This document shows positions 15,806 through 24,197 of a DNA stretch of 64,000 nt, one piece after another. A program made the translations under genes and the position numbers. The notes beneath the pieces were generated by a model, which had not been told where the DNA came from, did no database searches, and saw nothing but the letters and a program-made list of their open reading frames with translations. Every line of letters begins with the position of its first letter. Position 1 is the stretch's first letter. This stretch comes from Chloroflexota bacterium (lineage in GTDB: Bacteria; Chloroflexota; Anaerolineae; Anaerolineales; Villigracilaceae): positions 62,001 through 126,000 of the forward strand of contig JACRBN010000002.1 in NCBI GenBank assembly GCA_016213105.1. Direction: 5' to 3'.

Positions 15806-17083
15806 ATGCGCATCCATCCCATCTCCCACCCTTTGAATGCCACCGTCTACGTGCCTGGCTCCAAGTCGCTGACCAATCGTGCCTTGCTCATCGCCGCCCT
15901 GGCGAACGGTACCACGCGCCTGACGAACGCGCTCTTCAGCGACGACTCGCGCTACTTTGCGAAGGCCCTGCAAACCCTGGGCTTTGACGTGACCCTCGAT
16001 GAATCGAATCATGAGATGACGGTCACTGGTCTAGGCGGCAAAATCCCCACGCAGAAAGCGGAACTGTTCATCGGCAACGCAGGCACGGCAGCACGCTTTC
16101 TCTCCGCCTTCCTGACGCTGGGCGACGGCGAATACATCCTCGACGGCGATGCCCGCATGAGAGAACGCCCCATCGGTGATCTCGTCCAATCGCTGACCCA
16201 ACTCGGTGCAACCGTCCACGGTCAGCCGTCCACCGTCCCGCTAAAAATTATTGCGCATGGCCTGCCAGGCGGGAAGACTCAAATTGCAGGCAATATCTCC
16301 TCGCAATTTTTATCTGCCTTATTAATGGTCGCGCCGTACGCGCAAGCACCTATCGAGATCGAACTCAGCACCGACCTCAACTCCAAGCCCTACGTCGACA
16401 TGACCCAGTCCATCATGTCCGACTTCGGCGTGCAGATCGAACGCCACGATTATTCCCGCTTTATCATCCACCCCACTTTCTACTCGCCACTTTCCACCTA
16501 CCCCATCGAATCCGACGCCTCGGCCGCCTCGTACTTCTTCGCCGCGCCCGCCATCTTGGGCGGGACAGTCCGCGTGGAAAACATCTCGCGCCGCTCGAAG
16601 CAGGGCGACATCGCCTTCCTGGATGTGCTGCAACAAATGGGCTGCACCATCGAAGAAACTGATCACTGTGTACTGGTCACTGGTCACTCTCCTCTCGTCG
16701 GCCTCGACGTAGACATGCGCGACATCCCCGACACGGCCCAGACATTGGCGGCGATTGCGCCCTTCGCGTCCACGCCCACGCGCATCCGTGGCATCGCCTC
16801 GGCGCGCGTCAAGGAGACCGACCGCGTGGCCGCCGTCTGCACCGAACTGACGTGTCTCGGCGTGCAAGTCGAGGAACACGACGACGGCATGACCATCCAA
16901 CCGACCTTCGACCTTCAACCTTCGACCTTTACACCTGCCACCATTCACACCTACAACGACCACCGCATGGCCATGTCCTTCGCTCTGATCGGCCTGCGCA
17001 TGGACGGCGTCACCATTGAAAACCCTGGCTGCGTCTCCAAGACCTTCCCAAACTATTTCGATGTGCTGGAGTCCTTGCGATGA
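15806..17083 (+). CDS. aroA: 3-phosphoshikimate 1-carboxyvinyltransferase (EPSP synthase)
   Basis: 425 residues from ATG 15806 (MRIHPISHPLNATVYVPGSK). The frame is open upstream to 15761, inside tyrA, but the family starts near here. Motifs: PGSKSLTNRALLIAAL (shikimate 3-phosphate binding), GNAGTAARFL (about 90), SSQFLSALLM, and the C-terminal YNDHRMAMSFAL. It makes EPSP from phosphoenolpyruvate. Three low-complexity stretches in the coding region (16471-16504, 16658-16689, 16901-16932) resemble intergenic tandem repeats and encode surface-loop-like residues. The start has no obvious Shine-Dalgarno. The stop overlaps the aroE start. Confidence 0.93.
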   Translation: MRIHPISHPLNATVYVPGSKSLTNRALLIAALANGTTRLTNALFSDDSRYFAKALQTLGFDVTLDESNHEMTVTGLGGKIPTQKAELFIGNAGTAARFLSAFLTLGDGEYILDGDARMRERPIGDLVQSLTQLGATVHGQPSTVPLKIIAHGLPGGKTQIAGNISSQFLSALLMVAPYAQAPIEIELSTDLNSKPYVDMTQSIMSDFGVQIERHDYSRFIIHPTFYSPLSTYPIESDASAASYFFAAPAILGGTVRVENISRRSKQGDIAFLDVLQQMGCTIEETDHCVLVTGHSPLVGLDVDMRDIPDTAQTLAAIAPFASTPTRIRGIASARVKETDRVAAVCTELTCLGVQVEEHDDGMTIQPTFDLQPSTFTPATIHTYNDHRMAMSFALIGLRMDGVTIENPGCVSKTFPNYFDVLESLR

Positions 17084-17919
17084 TCCATCTCGGCCTGATC
17101 GGTTATCCACTGGGACACAGCCTCTCGCCAAAAATCCACACCGCCGCGCTGGCAGCCTGCGGCCTGCAAGGCGAGTACTCACTCTTCCCCATCGCGCCCG
17201 ACGACATGCACGGACTGAAAGATCTACTTGCCCGCGTGCGCAACGGCGAGATCCGCGGCCTGAACGTGACCATCCCGCACAAGCAAAACGTCATCGCGCT
17301 GCTGGATGAGCTGACGCCCACCGCGCAAGCCATCGGCGCGGTCAACACGATCTCGATGCGCGAAGGCAAACTCACAGGTGACAATACCGATGCGCCTGGC
17401 TTTCTGGCGGACTTGAAGAACTTTCTAACCACGGAGACACGGCCCCCTTCGGGAATGATAAGGCACAGAGGAAAGAAGACCCTTGTGTTAGGTGCTGGCG
17501 GTTCCGCGCGCGCGGTGGTCTACGCCCTCGTCCACGATGGCTGGGACGTAACCCTCTCCGCCCGCCGCCCTGAACAAGCGCAAGTCCTCGCATCCAATTA
17601 CCATTTACCAATTACAAACCTCACTGACCTTAGACTTGCGACCTTTGACCTTCTGGTAAACTCCACCCCCCTCGGCATGTTCCCCAACGTCGACGCCTCA
17701 CCCTGGCCTGAGCATTTGGCCTTCCCCAAGGATGGCGCCGTGTATGATCTGGTCTACAATCCAAGGAAAACGAAACTCGTCCGCAATGCACGCGCGGCTG
17801 GATTGCCTGCCACCACAGGTCTCGGCATGCTCATCGAGCAGGCCGCGCTGGCCTTTGAGATATGGACAGGGCAGAAGCCGCCGAGAGAAATTTTGTTTGA
17901 GGCAGTAAACGGTGGTTGA
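17080..17919 (+). CDS. aroE: Shikimate dehydrogenase
   Basis: 279 residues. Substrate domain: LIGYPLGHSLSPKIH (3-17), then NVTIPHKQNV with the catalytic Lys. The NADP domain motif is LVLGAGGSARAV, and NSTPLGMFP follows. It reduces 3-dehydroshikimate. Just before the NADP motif there are about ten extra residues (TTETRPPSGMIRHRG, 17427-17471) encoded by a CACGGAGACACGG-type repeat. Residues around SNYHLPITN (17594-17615) are encoded by the AATTACC repeat. The last codons and stop are supplied by the family 1 repeat starting at 17911. Start ATGA overlap with aroA. Confidence 0.92.
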   Translation: MIHLGLIGYPLGHSLSPKIHTAALAACGLQGEYSLFPIAPDDMHGLKDLLARVRNGEIRGLNVTIPHKQNVIALLDELTPTAQAIGAVNTISMREGKLTGDNTDAPGFLADLKNFLTTETRPPSGMIRHRGKKTLVLGAGGSARAVVYALVHDGWDVTLSARRPEQAQVLASNYHLPITNLTDLRLATFDLLVNSTPLGMFPNVDASPWPEHLAFPKDGAVYDLVYNPRKTKLVRNARAAGLPATTGLGMLIEQAALAFEIWTGQKPPREILFEAVNGG

Positions 17920-18055
17920 GTAGCCGCGAGCGCCAGCGAGCAGCGTACACTTGCACCAGCACGCAAGTGCAGGTATCGAAACCACCAGGAATGAAAAATA
18001 CTTTTGTAAACTGGTGGTTTCGATACGGCGGACGAACGCCGCCTACTCAACCACC
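17911..18055. repeat. Double-hairpin intergenic repeat, family 1, copy 2
   Basis: It begins GGTGGTTGAGTAG and ends CCTACTCAACCACC, with an internal inverted pair GGTATCGAAACCACC / GGTGGTTTCGATACGG. An extra short palindrome CACTTGCACCAGCACGCAAGTG lies in its first half. It overlaps the last three codons of aroE and separates aroE from aroC. Confidence 0.85.
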
Positions 18056-18080
18056 GAGTTTATATGAATACGGAGTCTTT

Positions 18081-19277
18081 ATGCTACGTTTCCTCACTGC
18101 TGGAGAATCCCACGGCCCCGCGCTGACCGCCATTCTGGACGGCATCCCCGCGGGTCTGCCGCTCGACGCATCCATCATCGACCTCGAACTGGCGCGCCGT
18201 CAGAAGGGCTACGGCTCGGGCGGACGCATGAAGATCGAGAAGGACACCGTTCAGATTTTGAGCGGCGTGATGGCAGGTGAGACGACAGGCGCGCCTATCG
18301 CGTTGCTGGTCGTCAACGATGACCACGTCAAGTGGAAGGGCAAGGCCATCGAGCCGCTGACGACGCCGCGCCCAGGCCACGCCGACCTGACGGGCGCGGT
18401 CAAGTACGGCTATCGCGATCTGCGTCCCACGCTGGAGCGTTCGTCCGCGCGCGAGACGACCATGCGCGTGGCGGCGGGCGCGGTCTGCAAGCAGCTGCTG
18501 GCGCAGTTCGGCATCCGCGTGGGCGGGTATGTCAAAGCCATCGGCGAGGTCGAAGCCGATTTTGACGGGACCAGCTACGAGGTCCGCTTTGAGGTGGCCG
18601 AGGCCAGCGATGTGCGCTGTCCCGATCCCGTCGCCGCGGGGAAGATGCGCGCCCGCATCGAAGAGATCATCCACAGCAAGGATACGCTGGGCGGCATCCT
18701 CGAGATCGTCGCGCTGAACCTGCCCGTTGGCCTTGGCTCGTATGCCCAATGGGATCGCCGTCTGGAGGCGCGCCTGGCGCAGGCGGTGCTGTCGGTGCAG
18801 GCCATGAAGGGCGTGGAGATCGGCGACGCTTTTGAAAATGCGCGCCGCCCTGGCACGCAGGCCCACGACGCGATGAGCGTTGAACCCTTCGACCAGGCTC
18901 AGGGCAAACGTTCAACGTTAAACGTTCAACGTTCCTCCAATCGCGCGGGCGGCACCGAGGGTGGCGTGACGAATGGTCAGCCGCTGGTCATTCGCGCCGC
19001 GATGAAGCCCATCGCCACCACGCTCACCCCACAGCGCACGGTCGACCTTGCCACAGGACAGGAAGGCCCCACCACCTACGAGCGCTCCGACTTCTGCCCC
19101 GTGCCGCGCGCCGTGCCGATCCTCGAAGCGATGGTCGCTTTCGTGTTGGCCGACGCCCTGCTCGAAAAGCTCGGCGGCGATTCGCTGGCGGAGATGAAGC
19201 CGCGCTTCGAAACGCTGCGGCGGGCGAACTTGCAAGATTTGCAGATGGATAACACGCCGCATGTTTGGTGGCCGTGA
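18081..19277 (+). CDS. aroC: Chorismate synthase
   Basis: 398 residues from ATG 18081, preceded by CGGAG. The longer open frame back to 17916 is only the repeat. Motifs: FLTAGESHGPALTAILDG, RRQKGYGSGGRMKIE, RPGHADLTGAVKYG and RSSARETTMRVAAGA bind FMN and EPSP; later NRAGGTEGGVTNGQPL and MKPIATT. It makes chorismate. Residues around EPFDQAQGKRSTLNVQRS (18882-18936) are extra relative to the usual loop. They are encoded by a CAGGCTCAGGG sequence and four AACGTT hexamers, i.e. repeat-derived sequence in frame. It is flanked on both sides by family 1 repeats, yet in the same direction as the rest of the operon. Confidence 0.93.
   Translation: MLRFLTAGESHGPALTAILDGIPAGLPLDASIIDLELARRQKGYGSGGRMKIEKDTVQILSGVMAGETTGAPIALLVVNDDHVKWKGKAIEPLTTPRPGHADLTGAVKYGYRDLRPTLERSSARETTMRVAAGAVCKQLLAQFGIRVGGYVKAIGEVEADFDGTSYEVRFEVAEASDVRCPDPVAAGKMRARIEEIIHSKDTLGGILEIVALNLPVGLGSYAQWDRRLEARLAQAVLSVQAMKGVEIGDAFENARRPGTQAHDAMSVEPFDQAQGKRSTLNVQRSSNRAGGTEGGVTNGQPLVIRAAMKPIATTLTPQRTVDLATGQEGPTTYERSDFCPVPRAVPILEAMVAFVLADALLEKLGGDSLAEMKPRFETLRRANLQDLQMDNTPHVWWP
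18907..18933. repeat. AACGTT tandem repeat inside aroC
   Basis: Four AACGTT hexamers spaced by one base (18907-18933, 27 bases, in frame). A shorter copy, GAACGTTCAACGTTTT, lies between the HlyD-like and FtsX-like genes at about 48632-48647. Confidence 0.75.
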
Positions 19278-19320
19278 GATGGTAATTTTGCCATCTGATA
19301 TTTTATTGCAGAGACACAAC

Positions 19321-19442
19321 GGTGGTCGAGTAGGCGGCGTTCGTCCGCCGTATCGAGACCACCAGGAAACAAAATATTCAAAATTCGTGACAAGTGTGGT
19401 CTCGATACGCCCTCCGCTGTCGCGTCGGGCTACTCGACCACC
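19321..19442. repeat. Double-hairpin intergenic repeat, family 1, copy 3
   Basis: First hairpin 19321-19363, GGTGGTCGAGTAG to TATCGAGACCACC, with an inner GGCGG/CCGCC stem. Second hairpin runs from about 19397, TGTGGTCTCGATACG to CTACTCGACCACC. It lies between aroC and aroKB, so the operon is punctuated by two copies of this element. Confidence 0.85.
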
Positions 19443-19463
19443 TTTAGATTCGCAAAGGACTCC

Positions 19464-21005
19464 ATGACTCATATTTTTATGTACGGCCCCTCGGGTTCGG
19501 GCAAAAGCACGGTTGGCAAAATTCTGGCCGCAAGCCTGAACCTGCCCTTTTGGGATTTGGACTCACACATCGAACGCACGGTGGGACAGGATATCCCGTC
19601 GATCATGGCCGAACGCGGCGAGCCGTTCTTTCGAGACCTGGAAGCGGATGCCCTTAAATCGGCTATCTCTGGTCCCGAGGCGATCGTCGCCCTGGGTGGA
19701 GGCGCCTTGCTGCGCGCGGAGAATCGCACGCTGGCCGAAGCGTCGGGACAGGTGATTCGGCTTGCAGCGGATCTGCCCACGCTGACAGCGCGGCTCGCGC
19801 AGGACTCGAATCAACGTCCGCTGCTGGCGGGCGAGCTGGAAAGCAAATTGGCGGCTCTGCTTGAACGCCGCCGCGAACATTATGACTCGTTTGCCCTGCG
19901 CGTGGATGCGGCGTCTGTTGCCGAGCAGGTCGCCTGGGACATTCAGCGCCTGCTGGGACGCTATCACGTGCGCAGCATGGGCGCGGGCTACGATATCCTC
20001 GCGCAGGAAGGCGCATTGCAGCAGATTGGCATGATGCTCAAGTCACGCGAATTGAATGGGCCGACGCTGGTCGTCAGCGACACGAACGTCGCGCCGCTGT
20101 ACGCGGAACAGGTGATGAACTCATTGCGCGTGGCAGGCTATGCCACCAGTTCCATCGTCATTTCCGCAGGCGAGGCGTTCAAGAATCTCGAAACCGTTGC
20201 CTTACTCTGGCGCGGATTCCTCGAAGCGGGACTGGATCGCAAGAGCACGGTCATCGCGCTGGGCGGTGGCGTGGTCGGTGACATGGCGGGCTTCGCGGCG
20301 GCCACGTTCATGCGCGGTTGCAATTGGGTGGCCGTGCCCACCACCCTGCTGGCCATGGTGGATGCGTCGATGGGCGGCAAGACGGGCTTTGACCTGCCCG
20401 AAGGCAAGAACCTGGTCGGCGCGTTCCACTCGCCGCGGCTGGTGTTGGCCGACCCGCAAGTCCTCGCCACGCTGCCCGAGCGCGAACTGCGCGCAGGGCT
20501 GGCGGAGGTGGTCAAGCACGGCATCATCGCGGACCCTGGGTTGTTCGAGCTGTGCGCTCAGGGCTGGGACGTTGTCCATGCGCGGCTGGCCGAGGTGGTG
20601 CGGCGCGCGATGGCGGTCAAGGTGCGGGTTATCGAGGAAGACCCGTACGAGCAGGGCATCCGCGCGACGTTGAACCTGGGTCATACCATCGGGCACGCGG
20701 TGGAGCTGGTCAGCGGATTCCGCTTGCTGCACGGCGAGGCCGTGGCCATCGGCACGGTGGCTGAGGCGCGGCTGGCGGAACGTTTAACGGTGGCAGGCAC
20801 GGGCGTAGTCGAGCGGATCACGGAGACGCTGTCCGCGTTGGGGCTGCCGGTCGAGATTCCCACAGAAATGGATCGCGCCGACCTCATCCGCGCCATGCGC
20901 GTGGACAAGAAGAAGTCGGCGGGCGTCGTGCGTTTTGCGCTGGCCGTCAAGATCGGCGAAGTGAAGGTTGGCGTGGAAGTGAAGGATTTGGAGGAGGTGT
21001 TATGA
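19464..21005 (+). CDS. aroKB: Shikimate kinase / 3-dehydroquinate synthase fusion
   Basis: 513 residues. Residues 1-about 165 are a shikimate kinase with P-loop GPSGSGKST (8-16), DLDSHIE and the lid-like [10 protein letters not shown]. Residues about 170-513 are 3-dehydroquinate synthase with [57 protein letters not shown] and the metal-ligand region AEVVKHG and [12 protein letters not shown]. It catalyses steps five and two of the shikimate pathway in one polypeptide. The frame is intact through the junction. AAAGGA precedes the ATG. Its stop overlaps the aroQ start. Confidence 0.93.
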   Translation: MTHIFMYGPSGSGKSTVGKILAASLNLPFWDLDSHIERTVGQDIPSIMAERGEPFFRDLEADALKSAISGPEAIVALGGGALLRAENRTLAEASGQVIRLAADLPTLTARLAQDSNQRPLLAGELESKLAALLERRREHYDSFALRVDAASVAEQVAWDIQRLLGRYHVRSMGAGYDILAQEGALQQIGMMLKSRELNGPTLVVSDTNVAPLYAEQVMNSLRVAGYATSSIVISAGEAFKNLETVALLWRGFLEAGLDRKSTVIALGGGVVGDMAGFAAATFMRGCNWVAVPTTLLAMVDASMGGKTGFDLPEGKNLVGAFHSPRLVLADPQVLATLPERELRAGLAEVVKHGIIADPGLFELCAQGWDVVHARLAEVVRRAMAVKVRVIEEDPYEQGIRATLNLGHTIGHAVELVSGFRLLHGEAVAIGTVAEARLAERLTVAGTGVVERITETLSALGLPVEIPTEMDRADLIRAMRVDKKKSAGVVRFALAVKIGEVKVGVEVKDLEEVL

Positions 21006-21427
21006 AAATTCTGGTATTGCATGGCCCGAACCTGAACCTGTTGGGCACGCGTGAGCCTGGCGTGTACGGCAGCCTGACGATGGAAGACATCGACGCAAAG
21101 CTGGTCGAGCTGGGCAGGATGCTGGGCGCGGAGGTGATCTGCCGCCAGTCGAACCACGAGGGCGTGCTGATCGATGCCCTGCATGATGCGCGAACCTGGG
21201 CCGACGGCGTGGTCTTCAACCCAGGCGCGTACACGCACACTTCGGTGGCGCTGCGCGACGCGGTGGCCGCGATTGGCATCCCCGTGGTGGAGGTGCATCT
21301 CTCGAACGTCTACGCGCGCGAGGAGTTCCGCCACAAGTCGCTGCTCTCGGCGGTCTGTAAGGGTAAGATCAGCGGCTTTGGCTGGCAATCCTACGCGCTG
21401 GGGCTGCGGGCGCTGGTGGAAGGTTAA
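21002..21427 (+). CDS. aroQ: 3-dehydroquinate dehydratase, type II
   Basis: 141 residues, standard for the dodecameric type II enzyme. Motifs: [19 protein letters not shown] with the catalytic Tyr, [22 protein letters not shown] and [15 protein letters not shown]. It forms 3-dehydroshikimate. As the last gene of the aromatic cluster it completes the set of all seven shikimate steps. It overlaps aroKB by four bases and is followed by a palindrome. Confidence 0.95.
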   Translation: MKILVLHGPNLNLLGTREPGVYGSLTMEDIDAKLVELGRMLGAEVICRQSNHEGVLIDALHDARTWADGVVFNPGAYTHTSVALRDAVAAIGIPVVEVHLSNVYAREEFRHKSLLSAVCKGKISGFGWQSYALGLRALVEG

Positions 21428-21429
21428 AG

Positions 21430-21460
21430 ACGTAGCGCAAGATGCCATCTTGCGCTACGT
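21430..21460. repeat. Perfect 14-base inverted repeat after aroQ
   Basis: ACGTAGCGCAAGAT (21430-21443), loop GCC, ATCTTGCGCTACGT (21447-21460). It starts 3 bases after the aroQ stop. There is no T-run, so it is a REP-like 3' end stabiliser or mobile palindrome rather than a classical terminator. Confidence 0.85.
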
Positions 21461-21490
21461 GGGGTGATATACTTCGTCGGGTTTTGCCCA

Positions 21491-22699
21491 ATGAAGTCAT
21501 TTACCATTCAAAATAAAAACCTGTTCTTTGCGCGTCTGTATTATTTCGCATTCATGGGTGGATGGGGGTTCATCCTCCCGTTCATGAACCTCTTTTACGT
21601 GAGCCTCGGATTTAGCGGAAAACAGATCGGCGTCATCTCATCCACCAGCGCCATTGTGGGGATGATCGCTTCGCCCATCTGGGTCAGCACGGTCAAGCGG
21701 CATCCGCTCGCGCAGAGGATTCTGCAAGCAGCCATCCTGTTCGGGGCGATTGGCTATTATCTCATCGGCCGCCAGACGGATTATCTCGCCATTATCTTCA
21801 TCGTCTTTCTGCACTCGCTGGCCTCCTCGGGTGTGATGCCGCTCTCGGACTCGATGGCGGTTACCGTTTCGAAGGAGTCAGGCAAGGGTTACGGCAGCGT
21901 GCGCGCCTGGGCCTCGCTCGGGTGGATCATCTGCCTGCTGTCCTCGGGCCAGTTGGTGGGACGTTTCGGCTACATCGCGGGCTTCATCGGCGTGACCGTC
22001 ATGTGGCTGGTCGCGGCGGCGATGGTTTTCCTGATCCAGCCGCATCACTTCACTCACCAGGTCGCATCCGACCAGCCCAGGCCGAATCTGCGCCTGGCGG
22101 TGCAGCGGGTCTTTCAGGATCGAACCCTGATCGGCTTTGCCGTGGCGCTGGTCTTCATTGGCTTCCTCAACAACGGCGTGCTGCAATTCGAAAATGTCTT
22201 TCTGGCCGAACTGGGCGCGTCGAAGCAATTGATCTCGGTGGCAGGTATCCTCAGCGCGCTGGTGGAACTGCCGTTCATGGTCTACGCCGACCGCATCGTT
22301 CATCGCGTCGGCGCGCATCGTCTGTTGATGATCGCCCTGTTGATGACGTTGTTGCAGCGCGTGGCGGTCTTTCTATTGCCCTTCATTCCCACCATCATGA
22401 TCGTGCGTTTCATCGGCGGGGTGGCGTTCAGTTTCTACACCGTTTCCTTTATTGGGCTGATCAGCAGGCATACCCAGCCCTCGGAAACGGGTACCGTGCT
22501 GGCGCTGTACACGGTCACGATTGCGGGCATGGTCAACATCGTGGCCGCGCCCGTGGGCGGCGCCCTCTTTGACGCAATCGACATGCGCTGGCTGTATCCG
22601 ATCTCGGCGGCGGGCTATCTCATTGGAATCGGCAGTCTGTGGCTGACGCGGCCAGGCATCCAGGCGCAGGTCAACCTGGAGTCCCGCCCGCAAGAATAG
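21491..22699 (+). CDS. MFS transporter
   Basis: 402 residues from ATG 21491 (MKSFTIQNKN); an in-frame GTG at 21464 lies directly against the palindrome and is less likely. About twelve hydrophobic segments. It has the loop GFSGKQIGVISSTSAIVGM typical of the MFS_1-like nucleoside-H+ symporter/LacY-like subgroup, and KESGKGYGSVRAWASLGW, which matches the conserved RxWGSxG motif of that subgroup. The substrate cannot be stated. It probably belongs to its own unit; no strong ribosome site is seen. Confidence 0.8.
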   Translation: MKSFTIQNKNLFFARLYYFAFMGGWGFILPFMNLFYVSLGFSGKQIGVISSTSAIVGMIASPIWVSTVKRHPLAQRILQAAILFGAIGYYLIGRQTDYLAIIFIVFLHSLASSGVMPLSDSMAVTVSKESGKGYGSVRAWASLGWIICLLSSGQLVGRFGYIAGFIGVTVMWLVAAAMVFLIQPHHFTHQVASDQPRPNLRLAVQRVFQDRTLIGFAVALVFIGFLNNGVLQFENVFLAELGASKQLISVAGILSALVELPFMVYADRIVHRVGAHRLLMIALLMTLLQRVAVFLLPFIPTIMIVRFIGGVAFSFYTVSFIGLISRHTQPSETGTVLALYTVTIAGMVNIVAAPVGGALFDAIDMRWLYPISAAGYLIGIGSLWLTRPGIQAQVNLESRPQE

Positions 22700-22792
22700 G
22701 TGAATCTCGGCAGAATGGAAAAGGCTCACGTGACAGCGCGTGGATGGGGTAAAATCCGCCTGTCACTCCATCCCTTGTAAGGAAAGCGTGCC

Positions 22793-23422
22793 ATGTCCCA
22801 ATTGAATTTTTCCAGCCCGGGGGCAAATCAATACTCATCGCTCGATGAACTCTTCGGCGTGATGAGGCGCATGACCAACGATCCGCTGGCCAAGGCGGGC
22901 ACCAATATCGTCATCAGCCGCGGCAACCCGAACGCAAAATTATTGATCGTCGGCGAGGCGCCCGGGCCCGAGGAAAACATCCAGGGCAGGCCGTTCGTGG
23001 GGCGGGCGGGGCAGATGCTGGACAAGATCCTCCAGGCGGCGAACTTCGACCCCGAGAAGGATGTCTACATCACCAACTCGGTCTTCCGCCTGCCGCCCGG
23101 CGAGGACGGCAAATCCTTCCGCAAGCCGACCGACGCCGAGACGGACTTTTATCGCCCCTACGTGCTGGAGATCATCCGCCTGATTGACCCGAAGATCATG
23201 TTGTTGACCGGCAACGTGGCCAGCTACTCCATCCTGCGCAAGACGGGCATCACCAGCCTGCGCGGCAAATGGACTGAGTCCCAGGGTCGCTGGATCATGC
23301 CGATCTTTCATCCGTCGTACCTGCTGCGGAATCCTTCCAAGGAGCCTGGCTCGCCCAAGGCCCAGATGTGGGACGACATCCGCGAAGTGCGCAGGAAGTA
23401 CGATGAATTGATGGCAGGCTAA
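22793..23422 (+). CDS. Family 4-like uracil-DNA glycosylase lacking iron-sulfur cysteines
   Basis: 209 residues. Motifs of family 4/5-type UDGs are clear: LLIVGEAPGPEEN (about 51-63), GRPFVGRAGQMLDKIL and the C-terminal HPSYLLR. Normal family 4 enzymes carry four Cys ligands for a 4Fe-4S cluster, including KCRPP. Here the equivalent reads SVFRLPPG, and the whole protein contains no cysteine. It would remove uracil from deaminated DNA if active. The start follows AAGGAAA. It ends in a strong terminator. Confidence 0.85.
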   Translation: MSQLNFSSPGANQYSSLDELFGVMRRMTNDPLAKAGTNIVISRGNPNAKLLIVGEAPGPEENIQGRPFVGRAGQMLDKILQAANFDPEKDVYITNSVFRLPPGEDGKSFRKPTDAETDFYRPYVLEIIRLIDPKIMLLTGNVASYSILRKTGITSLRGKWTESQGRWIMPIFHPSYLLRNPSKEPGSPKAQMWDDIREVRRKYDELMAG

Positions 23423-23430
23423 AAAAACAA

Positions 23431-23460
23431 ACCGCCCGGATGACCGGGCGGTTTTTATTT
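23431..23460 (+). terminator. Rho-independent terminator after the UDG gene
   Basis: ACCGCCCGG (23431-23439), loop ATGA, CCGGGCGGT (23444-23452), then TTTTATTT. It lies between convergent genes. Upstream A-runs (23421-23427) may let it work for the minus-strand receiver gene as well. Confidence 0.92.
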
Positions 23461-23481
23461 CGACGGAGGGCTTGGGGCGTG

Positions 23482-23835
23482 CTACTTCAGGCGTTCAGCC
23501 AGGTCGCGTAATTGCGCAGGGCTGACCGGCTTGAGCAGAACAATGTCGGCCTTGTCCTGAAGTTCGGCCGCATGTCGGGCATTTGCCGTGGCGAGGATCA
23601 CACGGGTCGCGGCGTGGCGCGGGTCGGCGCGCACTGCGTGCAGGATTTGCGCCCCCGACGCGCCGGGCAGGTTGAGGTCCAGAATAATGAGTTGGGGGAC
23701 GATCTCGGCGAGACGCGCCAGGGCTTGGGCGCCGTCGGTGATGGCTTCCACCTCAAATAATTCGCTCAAGGTGATCGTGAATATGCGGCTGAGTTGCGGA
23801 TCGTCTTCGACAATCAGGGCGAGCGGTTTGTTCAT
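23482..23835 (-). CDS. Single-domain response regulator (receiver 2)
   Basis: 117 residues; receiver domain only. Acidic pair near the start (IVEDDPQ), phosphoacceptor Asp in LIILDLNLPGASG (about residue 53), Thr/Ser switch in ILATAN and Lys in LLKPVSP. There is no output domain, so it must signal by protein interaction, as CheY or Spo0F do. It is the last gene of a three-gene unit with the kinase at 24198 and the receiver at 23842, 6 bases apart. Confidence 0.92.
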   Translation of the reverse strand: MNKPLALIVEDDPQLSRIFTITLSELFEVEAITDGAQALARLAEIVPQLIILDLNLPGASGAQILHAVRADPRHAATRVILATANARHAAELQDKADIVLLKPVSPAQLRDLAERLK

Positions 23836-23841
23836 GGCGCT

Positions 23842-24195
23842 TCAGCCCTTTACCGACTCGGCCAGCCTTAACAAACTGGCAACGCTGACCGGCTTGATCA
23901 GGATGTGGTCCGCCTTTGCGGTAAGTTCCTTGGCCTTGATGAAATCAGCGGTGACGACGGCCACCACCGTATCCGGGTATTTGGCGCGGATGTCGTTCAG
24001 GATGTCGCTGCCAAACTTGAAGGGCAGGTGCAGATCGAGGATGACGAGGTCGGGCCGACGCGCATCCAAAAACGCCTGGTAGCGGTTCCCATTTGCGTCG
24101 AGGTCGGTTTCATAGCCCGCCTGCTGCAAGGTGGTTTGATAGATCACTCCCAATTTGGGATCGTCCTCGACGACAAGGGCATACAATGATGTCAT
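23842..24195 (-). CDS. Single-domain response regulator (receiver 1)
   Basis: 117 residues; receiver only, with VVEDDPKLG, the phosphoacceptor in LVILDLHLPFKFGSD, VVTADF, and ILIKPVSVASLLRL. It starts 2 bases after the stop of the 1422-residue kinase and is therefore its likely partner. It is about 40 percent similar by eye to the next receiver, so it probably arose by duplication. Confidence 0.92.
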   Translation of the reverse strand: MTSLYALVVEDDPKLGVIYQTTLQQAGYETDLDANGNRYQAFLDARRPDLVILDLHLPFKFGSDILNDIRAKYPDTVVAVVTADFIKAKELTAKADHILIKPVSVASLLRLAESVKG

Positions 24196-24197
24196 GG

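Noticed and set aside
17916-18080. Upstream extension of aroC
   Set aside because: The extra 55 codons are translated family 1 repeat sequence; ATG 18081 has a CGGAG site and the conserved MLRFLTAGESHG start.
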